This document shows, piece after piece, positions 41,722 through 50,018 of a DNA stretch of 64,000 nt. This stretch comes from Cryobacterium glucosi (lineage in GTDB: Bacteria; Actinomycetota; Actinomycetes; Actinomycetales; Microbacteriaceae). Both the position numbers and the translations under genes were made by a program. The stretch spans positions 4,415 through 68,414 of the forward strand of contig NZ_SOFS01000039.1 of the NCBI RefSeq assembly GCF_004402235.1. The letters run 5' to 3'. Positions within the stretch are counted from its first letter, which is position 1, and each line of letters begins with the position of its first letter. The notes under the pieces are model-generated. The model searched no databases. It saw nothing but the letters and a program-made list of their open reading frames with translations, and had not been told where the DNA came from.

Positions 41722-42447
41722 GTGAACAGAGCAGACCTCAGTAAGCAGCCGGAGCAGGTCGCTGCCATGTTCGATCAGGTGTCGACGCATTACGACCGCA
41801 CGAACGCGGTGCTCTCGGTCGGAAACGCCGCCCTGTGGCGGCTCCAAGCGACCCGCGCCGTCAACCCCCAGGCCGGCGAGCGCATCCTCGACATCGCCGC
41901 GGGCACCGGCACCTCGAGCGTCGCGCTGACCCACACCGGCGCCCACGTCGTCGCCGCCGATTTCTCCGCCGGCATGATCGCGGTCGGCCGCGAACGCCAA
42001 GCGGGCAACCCGCTCGTCGAGTTCGTCCAGGCCGACGCCACGGCGCTTCCCTTCGCCGACAACGAATTCGACGCCGTCACGATCTCCTTCGGCCTCCGCA
42101 ACGTCGTGGAACCGCGCAAGGCGCTCGCCGAGTTCTTCCGCGTCACCAAGCCCGGCGGCAGGGTCGTCATCTGCGAGTTCTCCACCCCGCCGAACCCGGT
42201 CATCCGCAGCGCCTATTTCGCCTACCTCAACCAGGTGATGCCCCGGGTCGTCAAGCTCGCCTCCTCGAACGCCGAGGCGTACGACTATCTCGGCGAATCG
42301 ATCGCCGCCTGGCCGACCCAGCCCGTGCTGAGCGGATGGCTCCGCGAAGCCGGGTACGAGTCCGTCGCCTACAAGAACCTCACCCTCGGAATCGTGGCGC
42401 TGCACCGCGGCGTCAAGGCCGCCCCCGCGGCAGTCCCCGCCGACTGA
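41722..42447 (+). CDS. menG: Demethylmenaquinone methyltransferase
   Basis: A 241-residue UbiE/MenG methyltransferase, the last step of menaquinone synthesis. YDRTNAVLSVGNAALWR, the SAM motif ILDIAAGTGTSSVAL, and ISFGLRNVVEPRKALAEFFRVTKPGG with VICEFSTP are all signature sequences. The polyprenyl synthase follows after 30 bp but has its own -10 box. Confidence 0.96.
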   Translation: MNRADLSKQPEQVAAMFDQVSTHYDRTNAVLSVGNAALWRLQATRAVNPQAGERILDIAAGTGTSSVALTHTGAHVVAADFSAGMIAVGRERQAGNPLVEFVQADATALPFADNEFDAVTISFGLRNVVEPRKALAEFFRVTKPGGRVVICEFSTPPNPVIRSAYFAYLNQVMPRVVKLASSNAEAYDYLGESIAAWPTQPVLSGWLREAGYESVAYKNLTLGIVALHRGVKAAPAAVPAD

Positions 42448-42465
42448 AACTCCCCACCCAATGGA

Positions 42466-42471
42466 TAGGCT
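42466..42471 (+). promoter_or_regulatory. -10 box (TAGGCT) of the polyprenyl synthase, leaderless
   Basis: TAGGCT is six bases before GTG 42478. Confidence 0.6.
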
Positions 42472-42477
42472 GTCAGA

Positions 42478-43548
42478 GTGAAACCGAGTCTTCCCCTGTT
42501 CCGGCGCGGCTCCTCCGTGACGAGCCAGATCGGCCTCAGCGATCGAATCTTCTCGACAGCGGATGACCGGGGCCTTGCCGCCGGAATCGACGCCGGTCTC
42601 GAGCGGGTCGAGGCGAGCCTCTTCGCCGAGATCGTCTTCGCAGACGAGATCGCAAGCGTCACCACCCGGTACCTCCTCGAAGCCGGCGGCAAGCGGGTTC
42701 GCCCGATGCTTGCCCTCCTCACCGCCCACCTCGGCAGCGGTGGGATCACCGACGTCGTGACCGCGTCGACGGCGATCGAGATCACCCACCTCGCCTCGCT
42801 CTACCACGACGACGTCATGGACGACTCCGGCCAGCGCCGCGGCGTCCCGAGCGCCCAGACGGTCTGGGGAAACTCGGTCGCGATCCTCACCGGCGACCTG
42901 CTGTTCGCCAGGGCGAGCCAGCTGATGGCCAAGCTCGGCGAGCGGGCCATCCGCCTGCAGGCCGACACCTTCGAACGCCTCGTCATGGGGCAGCTGCACG
43001 AGACCGTCGGCCCGCACGCGGGCGACGACCCGATCGAGCACTACATCTCGGTGCTCGCGGACAAGACCGGTTCGCTCATCGCGGCAGCGGCCCAGGCCGG
43101 CATCATCTTCTCGGATGCGCCCGACGAATTCGAACAGCCTCTCGTGAGCTTCGGCGAGAAGATCGGCGTCGCGTTCCAGCTCATCGACGACGTGCTCGAC
43201 CTGTCCCCGCAGCCCGAGGCGACCGGGAAGGTGCCAGGCACCGACCTGCGTGCCGGGGTCGCCACCCTGCCCCTGCTCAGGCTCCGCGAGCGCGCCGCCG
43301 ACGAGCCGGCATCCGCGGCCCTGCTCGAGCGGCTCGAGCGGGACGTCATGAGCAGCCAGGGCACCCGCTCAGAGGCGGCCGACTCCGCGATTGCCGCGCT
43401 GCGCGACCACGAGGTGACCGCACAGACCCTCTCAGAGGCCCACGGCTGGGCACACGACGCCGTTGCTTCCCTCGCTCCCCTGCCCGACGGGTCCGTCAAG
43501 AAGGCGCTGACCCGATTCGCCGACACGATCGTCGAGCGTTCAAGTTAG
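42478..43548 (+). CDS. Polyprenyl (all-trans) diphosphate synthase
   Basis: A 356-residue trans-prenyltransferase that makes the isoprenoid tail of menaquinone. First Asp-rich motif LYHDDVMDDSGQRRG, second FQLIDDVLDL, with GGKRVRPML upstream. Product length cannot be determined from sequence alone; position beside menG supports a menaquinone role (HepT/GrcC-like). fprA starts ten bases after its stop. Confidence 0.93.
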   Translation: MKPSLPLFRRGSSVTSQIGLSDRIFSTADDRGLAAGIDAGLERVEASLFAEIVFADEIASVTTRYLLEAGGKRVRPMLALLTAHLGSGGITDVVTASTAIEITHLASLYHDDVMDDSGQRRGVPSAQTVWGNSVAILTGDLLFARASQLMAKLGERAIRLQADTFERLVMGQLHETVGPHAGDDPIEHYISVLADKTGSLIAAAAQAGIIFSDAPDEFEQPLVSFGEKIGVAFQLIDDVLDLSPQPEATGKVPGTDLRAGVATLPLLRLRERAADEPASAALLERLERDVMSSQGTRSEAADSAIAALRDHEVTAQTLSEAHGWAHDAVASLAPLPDGSVKKALTRFADTIVERSS

Positions 43549-43558
43549 AAAGGTCGTC

Positions 43559-45019
43559 ATGACCGAGAAGCGCCCCACCGACCAGCAACCCGCGAAGCTG
43601 CGCCTGGCGATCGTCGGGGCAGGGCCGGCCGGCATCTACGCCGCGGATATCCTGCTCAAGGCGGAACGCAACTTCGAGGTCTCGATCGACCTGTTCGACC
43701 ACCTCCCCGCGCCGTACGGGCTCGTACGCTACGGGGTCGCGCCGGACCACCCCCGCATCAAGGGCATCATCACCGCCCTGCGCGACGTGCTCGACCGCGG
43801 CGACATCCGCATCTTCGGAAACGTGCGCTTCGGGGTCGACATCACGCTCGACGACCTCAGGAAGCACTACAACGCGGTCATCTTCGCGACCGGCGCCGTG
43901 CGCGACGCCGACCTCAGGATCCCCGGCATCGACCTCGTCGGCTCCTACGGCGCCGCCAAGTTCGTGAGCTGGTTCGACGGCCACCCCGACTACCCGCGCA
44001 CCTGGCCGCTCGAAGCGAAGCAGGTCGCCGTGATCGGCAACGGAAACGTGGCCCTCGACGTGGCTCGGATCCTCGCGAAGCACGCGGACGACCTGCTGCC
44101 CACCGAGATCCCGGCGAACGTCTACGACGGGCTCAAGGCCTCACCCGTGACCGACGTGCACATCTTCGGGCGTCGCGGACCGACATCCGTGAAGTTCACG
44201 CCCCTCGAACTGCGTGAGCTCGGCGAACTGCCCGACGTCGACATCGTCGTCTACGACGAGGACTTCGACTACGACGACGCCGCGCGCGCCGCCGTTGCGA
44301 GCAACAAGCAGGTCTTCGTGATCGACAAGGTGCTCGGCAAATGGCGCGAACGCGCCCACAAGCTCGCCGAGGACCCGCAGGCGGGCGCGAGCCGCCGGCT
44401 GCACCTGCACTTCTTCGCCAAGCCCCTCGAACTGGTCGACGACGGCACCGGCCGGGTCGGCGGCATCCGCTACGAACGCACAGCGCCGGACGGCCAGGGC
44501 GGCGTCGTGGGCACGGGGGAGATCCGCGAGCTGCCGGTGCAGGCCGTGTACCGCGCGGTCGGGTATTTCGGCTCGCCGCTGCCCGGGGTGCCGTTCGACA
44601 AGAAGCACGGCGTGATCCCGAACCGCGAGGGGCAGGTGCTCTCCAAGGGCGACCCGTCGTCTGGTGCGGGCAGCGCCAACCAGCAGCTCTACGGCGTGTA
44701 CGCGACCGGGTGGATCAAGCGTGGGCCTGTCGGCCTGATCGGGCACACCAAGTCCGACGCGATGGAGACCGTGCGGCACCTGATCAACGATCTCGGCAAC
44801 TGGTGGCGGCCCGAATCCCCGTCGGAGGAGAGCGTCGTCGCGCTCCTCGAGGAACGCGGCGTCGAGTACACGAACCTCGACGGCTGGCACCGCCTCGACC
44901 AGCACGAGCAGGCGCTCGGCGCGGCCGAGGGCCGGGTGCGGATCAAGGTCGTGCCCCGCGACGAGATGGTCGCCATCTCCCGCGCCGTCGCGCCAGTAGC
45001 AGTGACCGCCTCGGCCTAG
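43559..45019 (+). CDS. fprA: Ferredoxin-NADP+ reductase, FprA type
   Basis: A 486-residue adrenodoxin-reductase-like flavoprotein. FAD site AIVGAGPAGIYAADILL, then YGLVRYGVAPDHPRIKGI, and NADP site VAVIGNGNVALDVARIL; GVYATGWIKRGPVGLIGHTKSDAMET is a family hallmark. It passes electrons between NADPH and ferredoxin. AAAGG is the ribosome site. It ends beside the remnant of an aminotransferase gene on the other strand (stops overlap by four bases). Confidence 0.95.
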   Translation: MTEKRPTDQQPAKLRLAIVGAGPAGIYAADILLKAERNFEVSIDLFDHLPAPYGLVRYGVAPDHPRIKGIITALRDVLDRGDIRIFGNVRFGVDITLDDLRKHYNAVIFATGAVRDADLRIPGIDLVGSYGAAKFVSWFDGHPDYPRTWPLEAKQVAVIGNGNVALDVARILAKHADDLLPTEIPANVYDGLKASPVTDVHIFGRRGPTSVKFTPLELRELGELPDVDIVVYDEDFDYDDAARAAVASNKQVFVIDKVLGKWRERAHKLAEDPQAGASRRLHLHFFAKPLELVDDGTGRVGGIRYERTAPDGQGGVVGTGEIRELPVQAVYRAVGYFGSPLPGVPFDKKHGVIPNREGQVLSKGDPSSGAGSANQQLYGVYATGWIKRGPVGLIGHTKSDAMETVRHLINDLGNWWRPESPSEESVVALLEERGVEYTNLDGWHRLDQHEQALGAAEGRVRIKVVPRDEMVAISRAVAPVAVTASA

Positions 45020-45141
45020 AACCCGAGCAGTTCGCTGACCACCTCGCCGAACACGGCGAGGTGGGCGTCGACGTCCGCTGCGGTGGTGTCCGGGCTCATC
45101 AGCGCCATATCGTGGAACGGCGTCACAAGGATGCCCCGATG
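45016..45141 (-). pseudogene. 3' remnant of a class III aminotransferase
   Basis: On the minus strand, 41 codons and a stop read RGILVTPFHDMALMSP then TTAADVDAHLAVFGEVV to the end. This is the C-terminal tail of glutamate-1-semialdehyde-aminomutase-like class III transaminases. The match begins exactly at the yajQ stop codon and there is no start or catalytic part, so a deletion has removed about nine tenths of the gene. Not translatable on its own. Confidence 0.7.
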
Positions 45142-45142
45142 C

Positions 45143-45631
45143 CTACCGGAAGTTGACGAACTGCAGGGCGACGTCGAGGTCCTTGCCCTTGAGCAGCGCC
45201 ATCGTGGCCTGCAGGTCGTCGCGGCTCTTCGAGCTCACGCGCAGCTCATCGCCCTGGATCTGGCTCTTGACGCCCTTGGGGCCCTCGTCGCGAATGATCT
45301 TGCCGATCTTCTTCGCGTTCTCCTGGTCGATGCCGGCCTTCATCGAGGCCTCGATCCGGAATTCCTTGCCGGAGGCGTACGGGTCGCCCGCGTCGAGGCT
45401 GCGCAGCGAGATGCCGCGCTTGATGAGCTTGGACTCGAAGACCTCGAGGATCGCCTTGACACGCTCCTCCGAGTTCGCCTTCATGAGCACCTTCTCGCCG
45501 CTCATCTCGATCGAGGCGCCGACGTTCTTGAAGTCGTAGCGCTGCGCGACTTCCTTGTGGGCCTGGTTGAGGGCGTTGTCGACCTCCATCGGGTCGACCT
45601 TGCTGACGATGTCGAACGTTGAGTCTGCCAT
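45143..45631 (-). CDS. YajQ family nucleotide-binding protein (UPF0234)
   Basis: A 162-residue protein of two ferredoxin-like halves. Opening [20 protein letters not shown], middle [21 protein letters not shown] and end [20 protein letters not shown] identify the family, reported to bind c-di-GMP or nucleotides. Start 45631 is chosen over 45673 by homology, with TAACAT seven bases upstream. Confidence 0.94.
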   Translation of the reverse strand: MADSTFDIVSKVDPMEVDNALNQAHKEVAQRYDFKNVGASIEMSGEKVLMKANSEERVKAILEVFESKLIKRGISLRSLDAGDPYASGKEFRIEASMKAGIDQENAKKIGKIIRDEGPKGVKSQIQGDELRVSSKSRDDLQATMALLKGKDLDVALQFVNFR

Positions 45632-45638
45632 GACAGCA

Positions 45639-45644
45639 ATGTTA
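45639..45644 (-). promoter_or_regulatory. -10 box (TAACAT) of yajQ, near-leaderless
   Basis: TAACAT is seven bases from ATG 45631. Confidence 0.45.
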
Positions 45645-45802
45645 TCGGCGGATGCTTCGCCCGGCATCCGCACACCGGCTCACGCACCGGGCATGCCGGG
45701 CTCATCGGGAACTGATAGCCGCTGGAGGCCGCGGCCATAGCCCTGCTGCGTACCGTTGCCGACGCGGCAGTCAGAAGCCGCGCACGAGCTATCGAGGAGA
45801 CC

Positions 45803-47017
45803 ATGAAACGGCCACAGTTTCTCACGCACATCCGCCCACGAACCTGGGTGGTTGCCGGCGTCATCGTGCTCGCCCTCGCGGGCGGCAGCATCTACTGGTT
45901 CGGATTCGCCGTTCCGGCGAACACCAAGTCCACGGTCGCCGCTCCCATCACCACCGCAGCGAGCCTGACGACCATGCAGAAGACCGTCGACAGCGACGGC
46001 ACCGCGACCCCGACCGTGAACGACTCGGTCAGCTTCGCCGTGTCCGGTACCGTCACGGCCGTGCCGGTCGTCGCGGGGACCACCGTGACCGCTGGCCAGG
46101 TGCTCGCAACCGTCGACACGCTCAGCCTCGACGCCGCCGTGCTCGAAGCGCAGGCGACGCTCGCGACCGCGAAGGCGAAACTCGCCACGAGCGTGAGCGA
46201 CAGCGATGGAACCGCCGCTGCCGTCGCTCAGATCGCGGCCCAGACGGCATCCGTCGCCGTCGACGAGGCCGCCGTCGTGACCGCGCAGGCCGCAGTCGCC
46301 GGTGCGACCCTCACCGCCCCCGCCGCCGGCCTCGTCACCGCGGTCAACGTCGCCGTCGGCGACGTGATCTCCTCGGGCAGCTCGGGCAGTTCTGGGGCCG
46401 GGGGAGCCACGACCGCCTCGACCGCCTCGACCTCGACGAGCACGGCCGACTTCAGCATCGTCGGAACAGACTCGTGGTCGCTCTCCCTCGCCATCGGCGA
46501 GTCGGACATCGCCAACGTCGCGGTCAACGACCAGGTCGAACTCTCCCTCGACGACGGCACCGCGTTCTTCGGAACCGTGCAGTCCGTCGGCATCCTGCCG
46601 TCGACGACCTCCGGAGCGGTCACCTACCCCGTCGTCGTCGCCGTCACCGGCGACCCCGACGGCCTCTACGACGGCGTCGCCGTCACGGCCAAAATCGTCT
46701 ACGAGCGTCGCACCAACGTGCTCACCGTCCCGAGCGCCGCGGTCACGACCGCGGACGGCGTCTCCACGGTGAAGACCCTCGACGCCTCCGGCACTGCGGT
46801 TGCGACGACTGTCACCGTCGGCGAGACCGTCGGCAATGTCACCGAGATCCTCACCGGGATCGCAGAGGGCGACGAAGTCGTGGTCGTGACATTCACCCCT
46901 GGCTCCGGCAACAGCGGCTCGACGACCGACCGGCAGAGCGGCGGCAGCGGCGGATTCCCGTCCGGCGGCCCGCCCTCCGGTGGAATGACCCAGGGAAACG
47001 GGTCGAACGGTGGTTGA
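45803..47017 (+). CDS. HlyD/MacA-family efflux adaptor (exporter gene 1)
   Basis: A 404-residue membrane-anchored adaptor. One helix at about 15-35, then the barrel-sandwich domain split around a helical segment (FAVSGTVTAVPVVAGTTVTAGQVLATV ... ATLTAPAAGLVTAVNVAVGD), and a beta-barrel domain at 225-330. A Gly/Ser-rich tail ends the protein. In Gram-positive bacteria such adaptors work with MacB-type ABC transporters on the outer face of the membrane. GAGGAG precedes the ATG. It overlaps the ATPase gene by eight bases. Confidence 0.86.
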   Translation: MKRPQFLTHIRPRTWVVAGVIVLALAGGSIYWFGFAVPANTKSTVAAPITTAASLTTMQKTVDSDGTATPTVNDSVSFAVSGTVTAVPVVAGTTVTAGQVLATVDTLSLDAAVLEAQATLATAKAKLATSVSDSDGTAAAVAQIAAQTASVAVDEAAVVTAQAAVAGATLTAPAAGLVTAVNVAVGDVISSGSSGSSGAGGATTASTASTSTSTADFSIVGTDSWSLSLAIGESDIANVAVNDQVELSLDDGTAFFGTVQSVGILPSTTSGAVTYPVVVAVTGDPDGLYDGVAVTAKIVYERRTNVLTVPSAAVTTADGVSTVKTLDASGTAVATTVTVGETVGNVTEILTGIAEGDEVVVVTFTPGSGNSGSTTDRQSGGSGGFPSGGPPSGGMTQGNGSNGG

Positions 47018-47804
47018 GCCGCTCGCGAACCCGTTCGCCCCCCTGCCCGCGCCCCAGGCGGCGGTACTGTCCGCAGCCCTGCCCGCCCACCCGTGGGTGC
47101 TCGAAGCGGATGCCGCAGGCCCCGTCATCGAGCTCATCGACGCCGGAAAGACCTACAGGTCCGGCACCATCGAATTCGAAGCACTGAAAGGGATCAACCT
47201 CGCCATCCACGAGGGCGAGTACGTCGCCATCATGGGGCCGTCCGGCTCCGGGAAATCCACCATCATGAACATCCTCGGCTGCCTCGACACCCTCACCCGC
47301 GGCCAGTACCGCCTCGGCGGCACCGACGTCGAGGAGCTCGACGAGATCGAACTCGCGAGCGTGCGCAACCAGCAGATCGGCTTCGTCTTCCAGGGCTTCA
47401 ACCTGCTGTCCTCGCTCCCGGCCTGGCGCAACGTCGAACTTCCGCTCGTCTACGGGCACGTCCCGCGCGAGGAACGCAGGAAGCGCGCGAGCCGCGCCCT
47501 CGAACGCGTCGGCCTCGGCGACCGCCTCGACAACAAGCCTGGAGAGATGAGCGGCGGCCAGCAGCAGCGCGTCGCCGTCGCCAGGGCCCTCGTCGGGGAA
47601 CCGACCATGATCCTCGCCGACGAACCGACCGGAAACCTCGACTCGGTGTCGACCCGCGACGTGCTCACCTTGTTCGACGAACTCAACGCCCTCGGCCGCA
47701 CGATCGTCCTGATCACCCATGAACTCGAGGTCGCCCAGCGCGCCCGCCGCATCGTTTGGGTCAAGGACGGCGCCATCATCAGGGACGAGGTGAATGCGGC
47801 ATGA
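47010..47804 (+). CDS. MacB/LolD-type ABC transporter ATPase (exporter gene 2)
   Basis: A 264-residue ATP-binding subunit. Walker A GPSGSGKST, Q-loop FVFQGFNLL, signature MSGGQQQRVAVARAL, Walker B MILADEPTGNLDS and H-loop LITHELEVA are complete. The first 35 residues are an Ala/Pro-rich extension before the domain. GTG start inside the adaptor gene; its stop overlaps the permease start (ATGA). The short LolD/MacB class hydrolyses ATP to drive extracytoplasmic substrate expulsion. Confidence 0.95.
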   Translation: MVEPLANPFAPLPAPQAAVLSAALPAHPWVLEADAAGPVIELIDAGKTYRSGTIEFEALKGINLAIHEGEYVAIMGPSGSGKSTIMNILGCLDTLTRGQYRLGGTDVEELDEIELASVRNQQIGFVFQGFNLLSSLPAWRNVELPLVYGHVPREERRKRASRALERVGLGDRLDNKPGEMSGGQQQRVAVARALVGEPTMILADEPTGNLDSVSTRDVLTLFDELNALGRTIVLITHELEVAQRARRIVWVKDGAIIRDEVNAA

Positions 47805-49033
47805 CCTGGATGGAGAGTTTCCGCACCAGCTGGAGCGCCGTCTACTCCCACGCCCTGCGTTCGATGCTCACGATCCTCGGGATCCTGATCGGCATCGCCG
47901 CGGTCATCCTGACCGTCGGCCTCGGCCTCGGCACCCAGCTCGACGTCAGCGCCCAGATCAGCTCCCTCGGCAGCAACCTGCTCATCGTCGCCCCCGGCAG
48001 CAGCACGAGCACAACGGGAACCCGCGGCGGCTTCGGCACGAGCGCGACACTCACGATCAAGGACGCCGAGGCCCTCAGCTCCACCGTGAACGCCCCCGAC
48101 ATCTCCGGGGTCGCCCCGGAGAGCACCACCTCGCTCTCGCTGACGGCCAATGACACCAACTGGACGACGACGGTCACGGGAACCACGACCGCGTGGACCT
48201 CGGTGCGGCAGCGCACCCTCGCCCGCGGCTCCTTCTTCACCCAGGCCCAGGCGGATGCCTCCGCAGCGGTCGTCGTGCTCGGCTCGGAGACCGCCGACGA
48301 ACTCTTCGGCACCCAGAACGTGGTCGGCCAGTCCGTCGTGATCAGCGACAAGACCTTCCAGGTGGTCGGCGTGCTCGCCACGGCGGGCTCGGATTCCTCG
48401 AGCAACCTCGACGACGTGGCCATCGTGCCGTTCAGCACGGCGGCCACCGCCCTCGTCGGCGGCACCTCGAGCAATGCGGTGTCGACGATCTACCTGCAGG
48501 CCGCCTCGGACACGCAACTGTCCGCCGCGTACCAGGAGGCCGACGCGCTCCTGCTCAACCTGCACTCGATCTCCTCGACGGACGACGCCGACTTCACCAT
48601 CAGCAGTCAGGACGCCCTGGTCAGCACCGCGACAGCGGTCTACCAGACCCTGACGATCCTCCTCACCGGCGTCGCCGGGCTGTCGCTCCTCGTCGGCGGC
48701 ATCGGCGTGATGAACATCATGCTCGTCTCGGTTTCCGAGCGCACCAGGGAGATCGGCCTCCGCAAGGCGCTCGGCGCCCCACCGTGGGCGATCCGGCGCC
48801 AGTTCCTGATCGAGGCCGCCATCCTCGGGCTGTCCGGCGGAATCCTCGGTGCCGTGATCGGCGTCGTTGCCGCCCTGACCCTGCCCGCGGTGATCGGAAG
48901 CTCGATCGTGGTGTCCCCGCTCGCGGTCGGGCTGTCCATCGGCGTGGCGATCGCCATCGGCATCGTCTTCGGGGTCTACCCCGCCACCCGGGCGGCCAAG
49001 CTCGCGCCGATCGATGCGCTCAGGAGCGAGTAG
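47801..49033 (+). CDS. MacB-type ABC transporter permease (exporter gene 3)
   Basis: A 410-residue permease: N-terminal helix (RSMLTILGILIGIAAVILTVGLG), an extracytoplasmic MacB_PCD domain (about 45-280), then three C-terminal helices beginning GVAGLSLLVGGIGVMNIML and VSERTREIGLRKALGA. The topology is that of MacB/FtsX mechanotransmission transporters. Substrate unknown (peptide, lipid or antibiotic are known for relatives). Confidence 0.93.
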   Translation: MTWMESFRTSWSAVYSHALRSMLTILGILIGIAAVILTVGLGLGTQLDVSAQISSLGSNLLIVAPGSSTSTTGTRGGFGTSATLTIKDAEALSSTVNAPDISGVAPESTTSLSLTANDTNWTTTVTGTTTAWTSVRQRTLARGSFFTQAQADASAAVVVLGSETADELFGTQNVVGQSVVISDKTFQVVGVLATAGSDSSSNLDDVAIVPFSTAATALVGGTSSNAVSTIYLQAASDTQLSAAYQEADALLLNLHSISSTDDADFTISSQDALVSTATAVYQTLTILLTGVAGLSLLVGGIGVMNIMLVSVSERTREIGLRKALGAPPWAIRRQFLIEAAILGLSGGILGAVIGVVAALTLPAVIGSSIVVSPLAVGLSIGVAIAIGIVFGVYPATRAAKLAPIDALRSE

Positions 49034-49136
49034 CCATGCGCGTCAACCGAACCCACGCCCCGCACGACTCGCCCGGCAGGCAGAACCGGCCCCGGGCATC
49101 CGCTTCAGCCACCGTTCCACGTCCATTGGAGACCTC

Positions 49137-50018
49137 ATGACCCGCACTCGACCGACCACCCGTTTCGCCACCAACTTCGGAGTTCTTCTCGCCCTCGGCG
49201 GAGTGCTCCTCCTGACCGGCTGCGCCGCGGGGGCGAGCACGGCCGCGGTCCCGGCCGCCTCGTCAGCCCCGGCGGCCTCGGCTGGGGGGCAGGGAGACGG
49301 GGGCATCACCGGCACCATCGCCTCCGTTGCCGCCGGCATCCTGCAGGTTCAGGATTCCAGCACCCAGACCGCCGTGTCGTACACGGCCGCGACGACGATC
49401 ACTGCGACCGTGACGGGCGCCCTGACGGATGTCTCCGTCGGCCGTTGCGTCTCCGTCTCCGGCTTCACCGCGGCGAGCGGTACGACGGTGGCCACCGCCG
49501 CGACGAGCGTGACCGTGACCGACGCGGTGGATGGAGCCTGCACGACGGGCAACCGCGGTGGCGGCGCGGGCGGAACGGGCGGGGCCGACGGCACCATGCC
49601 GAGCGGTGCCCCCGATGGGACCGCACCGACCGATATGCCGACTGACATGCCGACGGACATGCCGACCGACGGCGCCACCGGCGCCCCGGGCGGGATGACA
49701 GGAGGTTTCCCGGTCAGCGGACTCGTGACCGCGGTCACCGCCGACTCGATCACCATCGACGCCGTTGGCATGGGAGGCACGGACACGACCTCGACCGCGG
49801 TCACCGTCGCGTCCACGACCACGTACCTCAACACGGTCGCCTCCGACTCGAGCGCCCTCGTCGTCGGCGCGTGCGCCGTGGCGACCGGCGCCTCGGACAC
49901 GAGCGGCGGCTTCGCCGCGACCGCCCTGAAGATCTCGACCGCCACCGCGGACGGCTGCGTCTCGCGGTCGGGCTTCGGCGGCGGAACCCGTCCGAGCGGG
50001 AGCACCTCCAATGAGTAG
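49137..50018 (+). CDS. DUF5666-like lipoprotein (exporter gene 4)
   Basis: A 293-residue predicted lipoprotein with lipobox LLTGCA (Cys about 28). Two similar beta-rich repeats (GTIASVAAGILQVQDSSTQ and GLVTAVTADSITIDAVG), each like DUF5666, are separated by a Gly-rich linker with four PTDM units. GGAG precedes ATG 49137. It lies 103 bp after the permease and overlaps the second adaptor by eight bases, so it belongs to the same unit. It may cap or dock the exporter on the cell surface; this is inference. Confidence 0.75.
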   Translation: MTRTRPTTRFATNFGVLLALGGVLLLTGCAAGASTAAVPAASSAPAASAGGQGDGGITGTIASVAAGILQVQDSSTQTAVSYTAATTITATVTGALTDVSVGRCVSVSGFTAASGTTVATAATSVTVTDAVDGACTTGNRGGGAGGTGGADGTMPSGAPDGTAPTDMPTDMPTDMPTDGATGAPGGMTGGFPVSGLVTAVTADSITIDAVGMGGTDTTSTAVTVASTTTYLNTVASDSSALVVGACAVATGASDTSGGFAATALKISTATADGCVSRSGFGGGTRPSGSTSNE

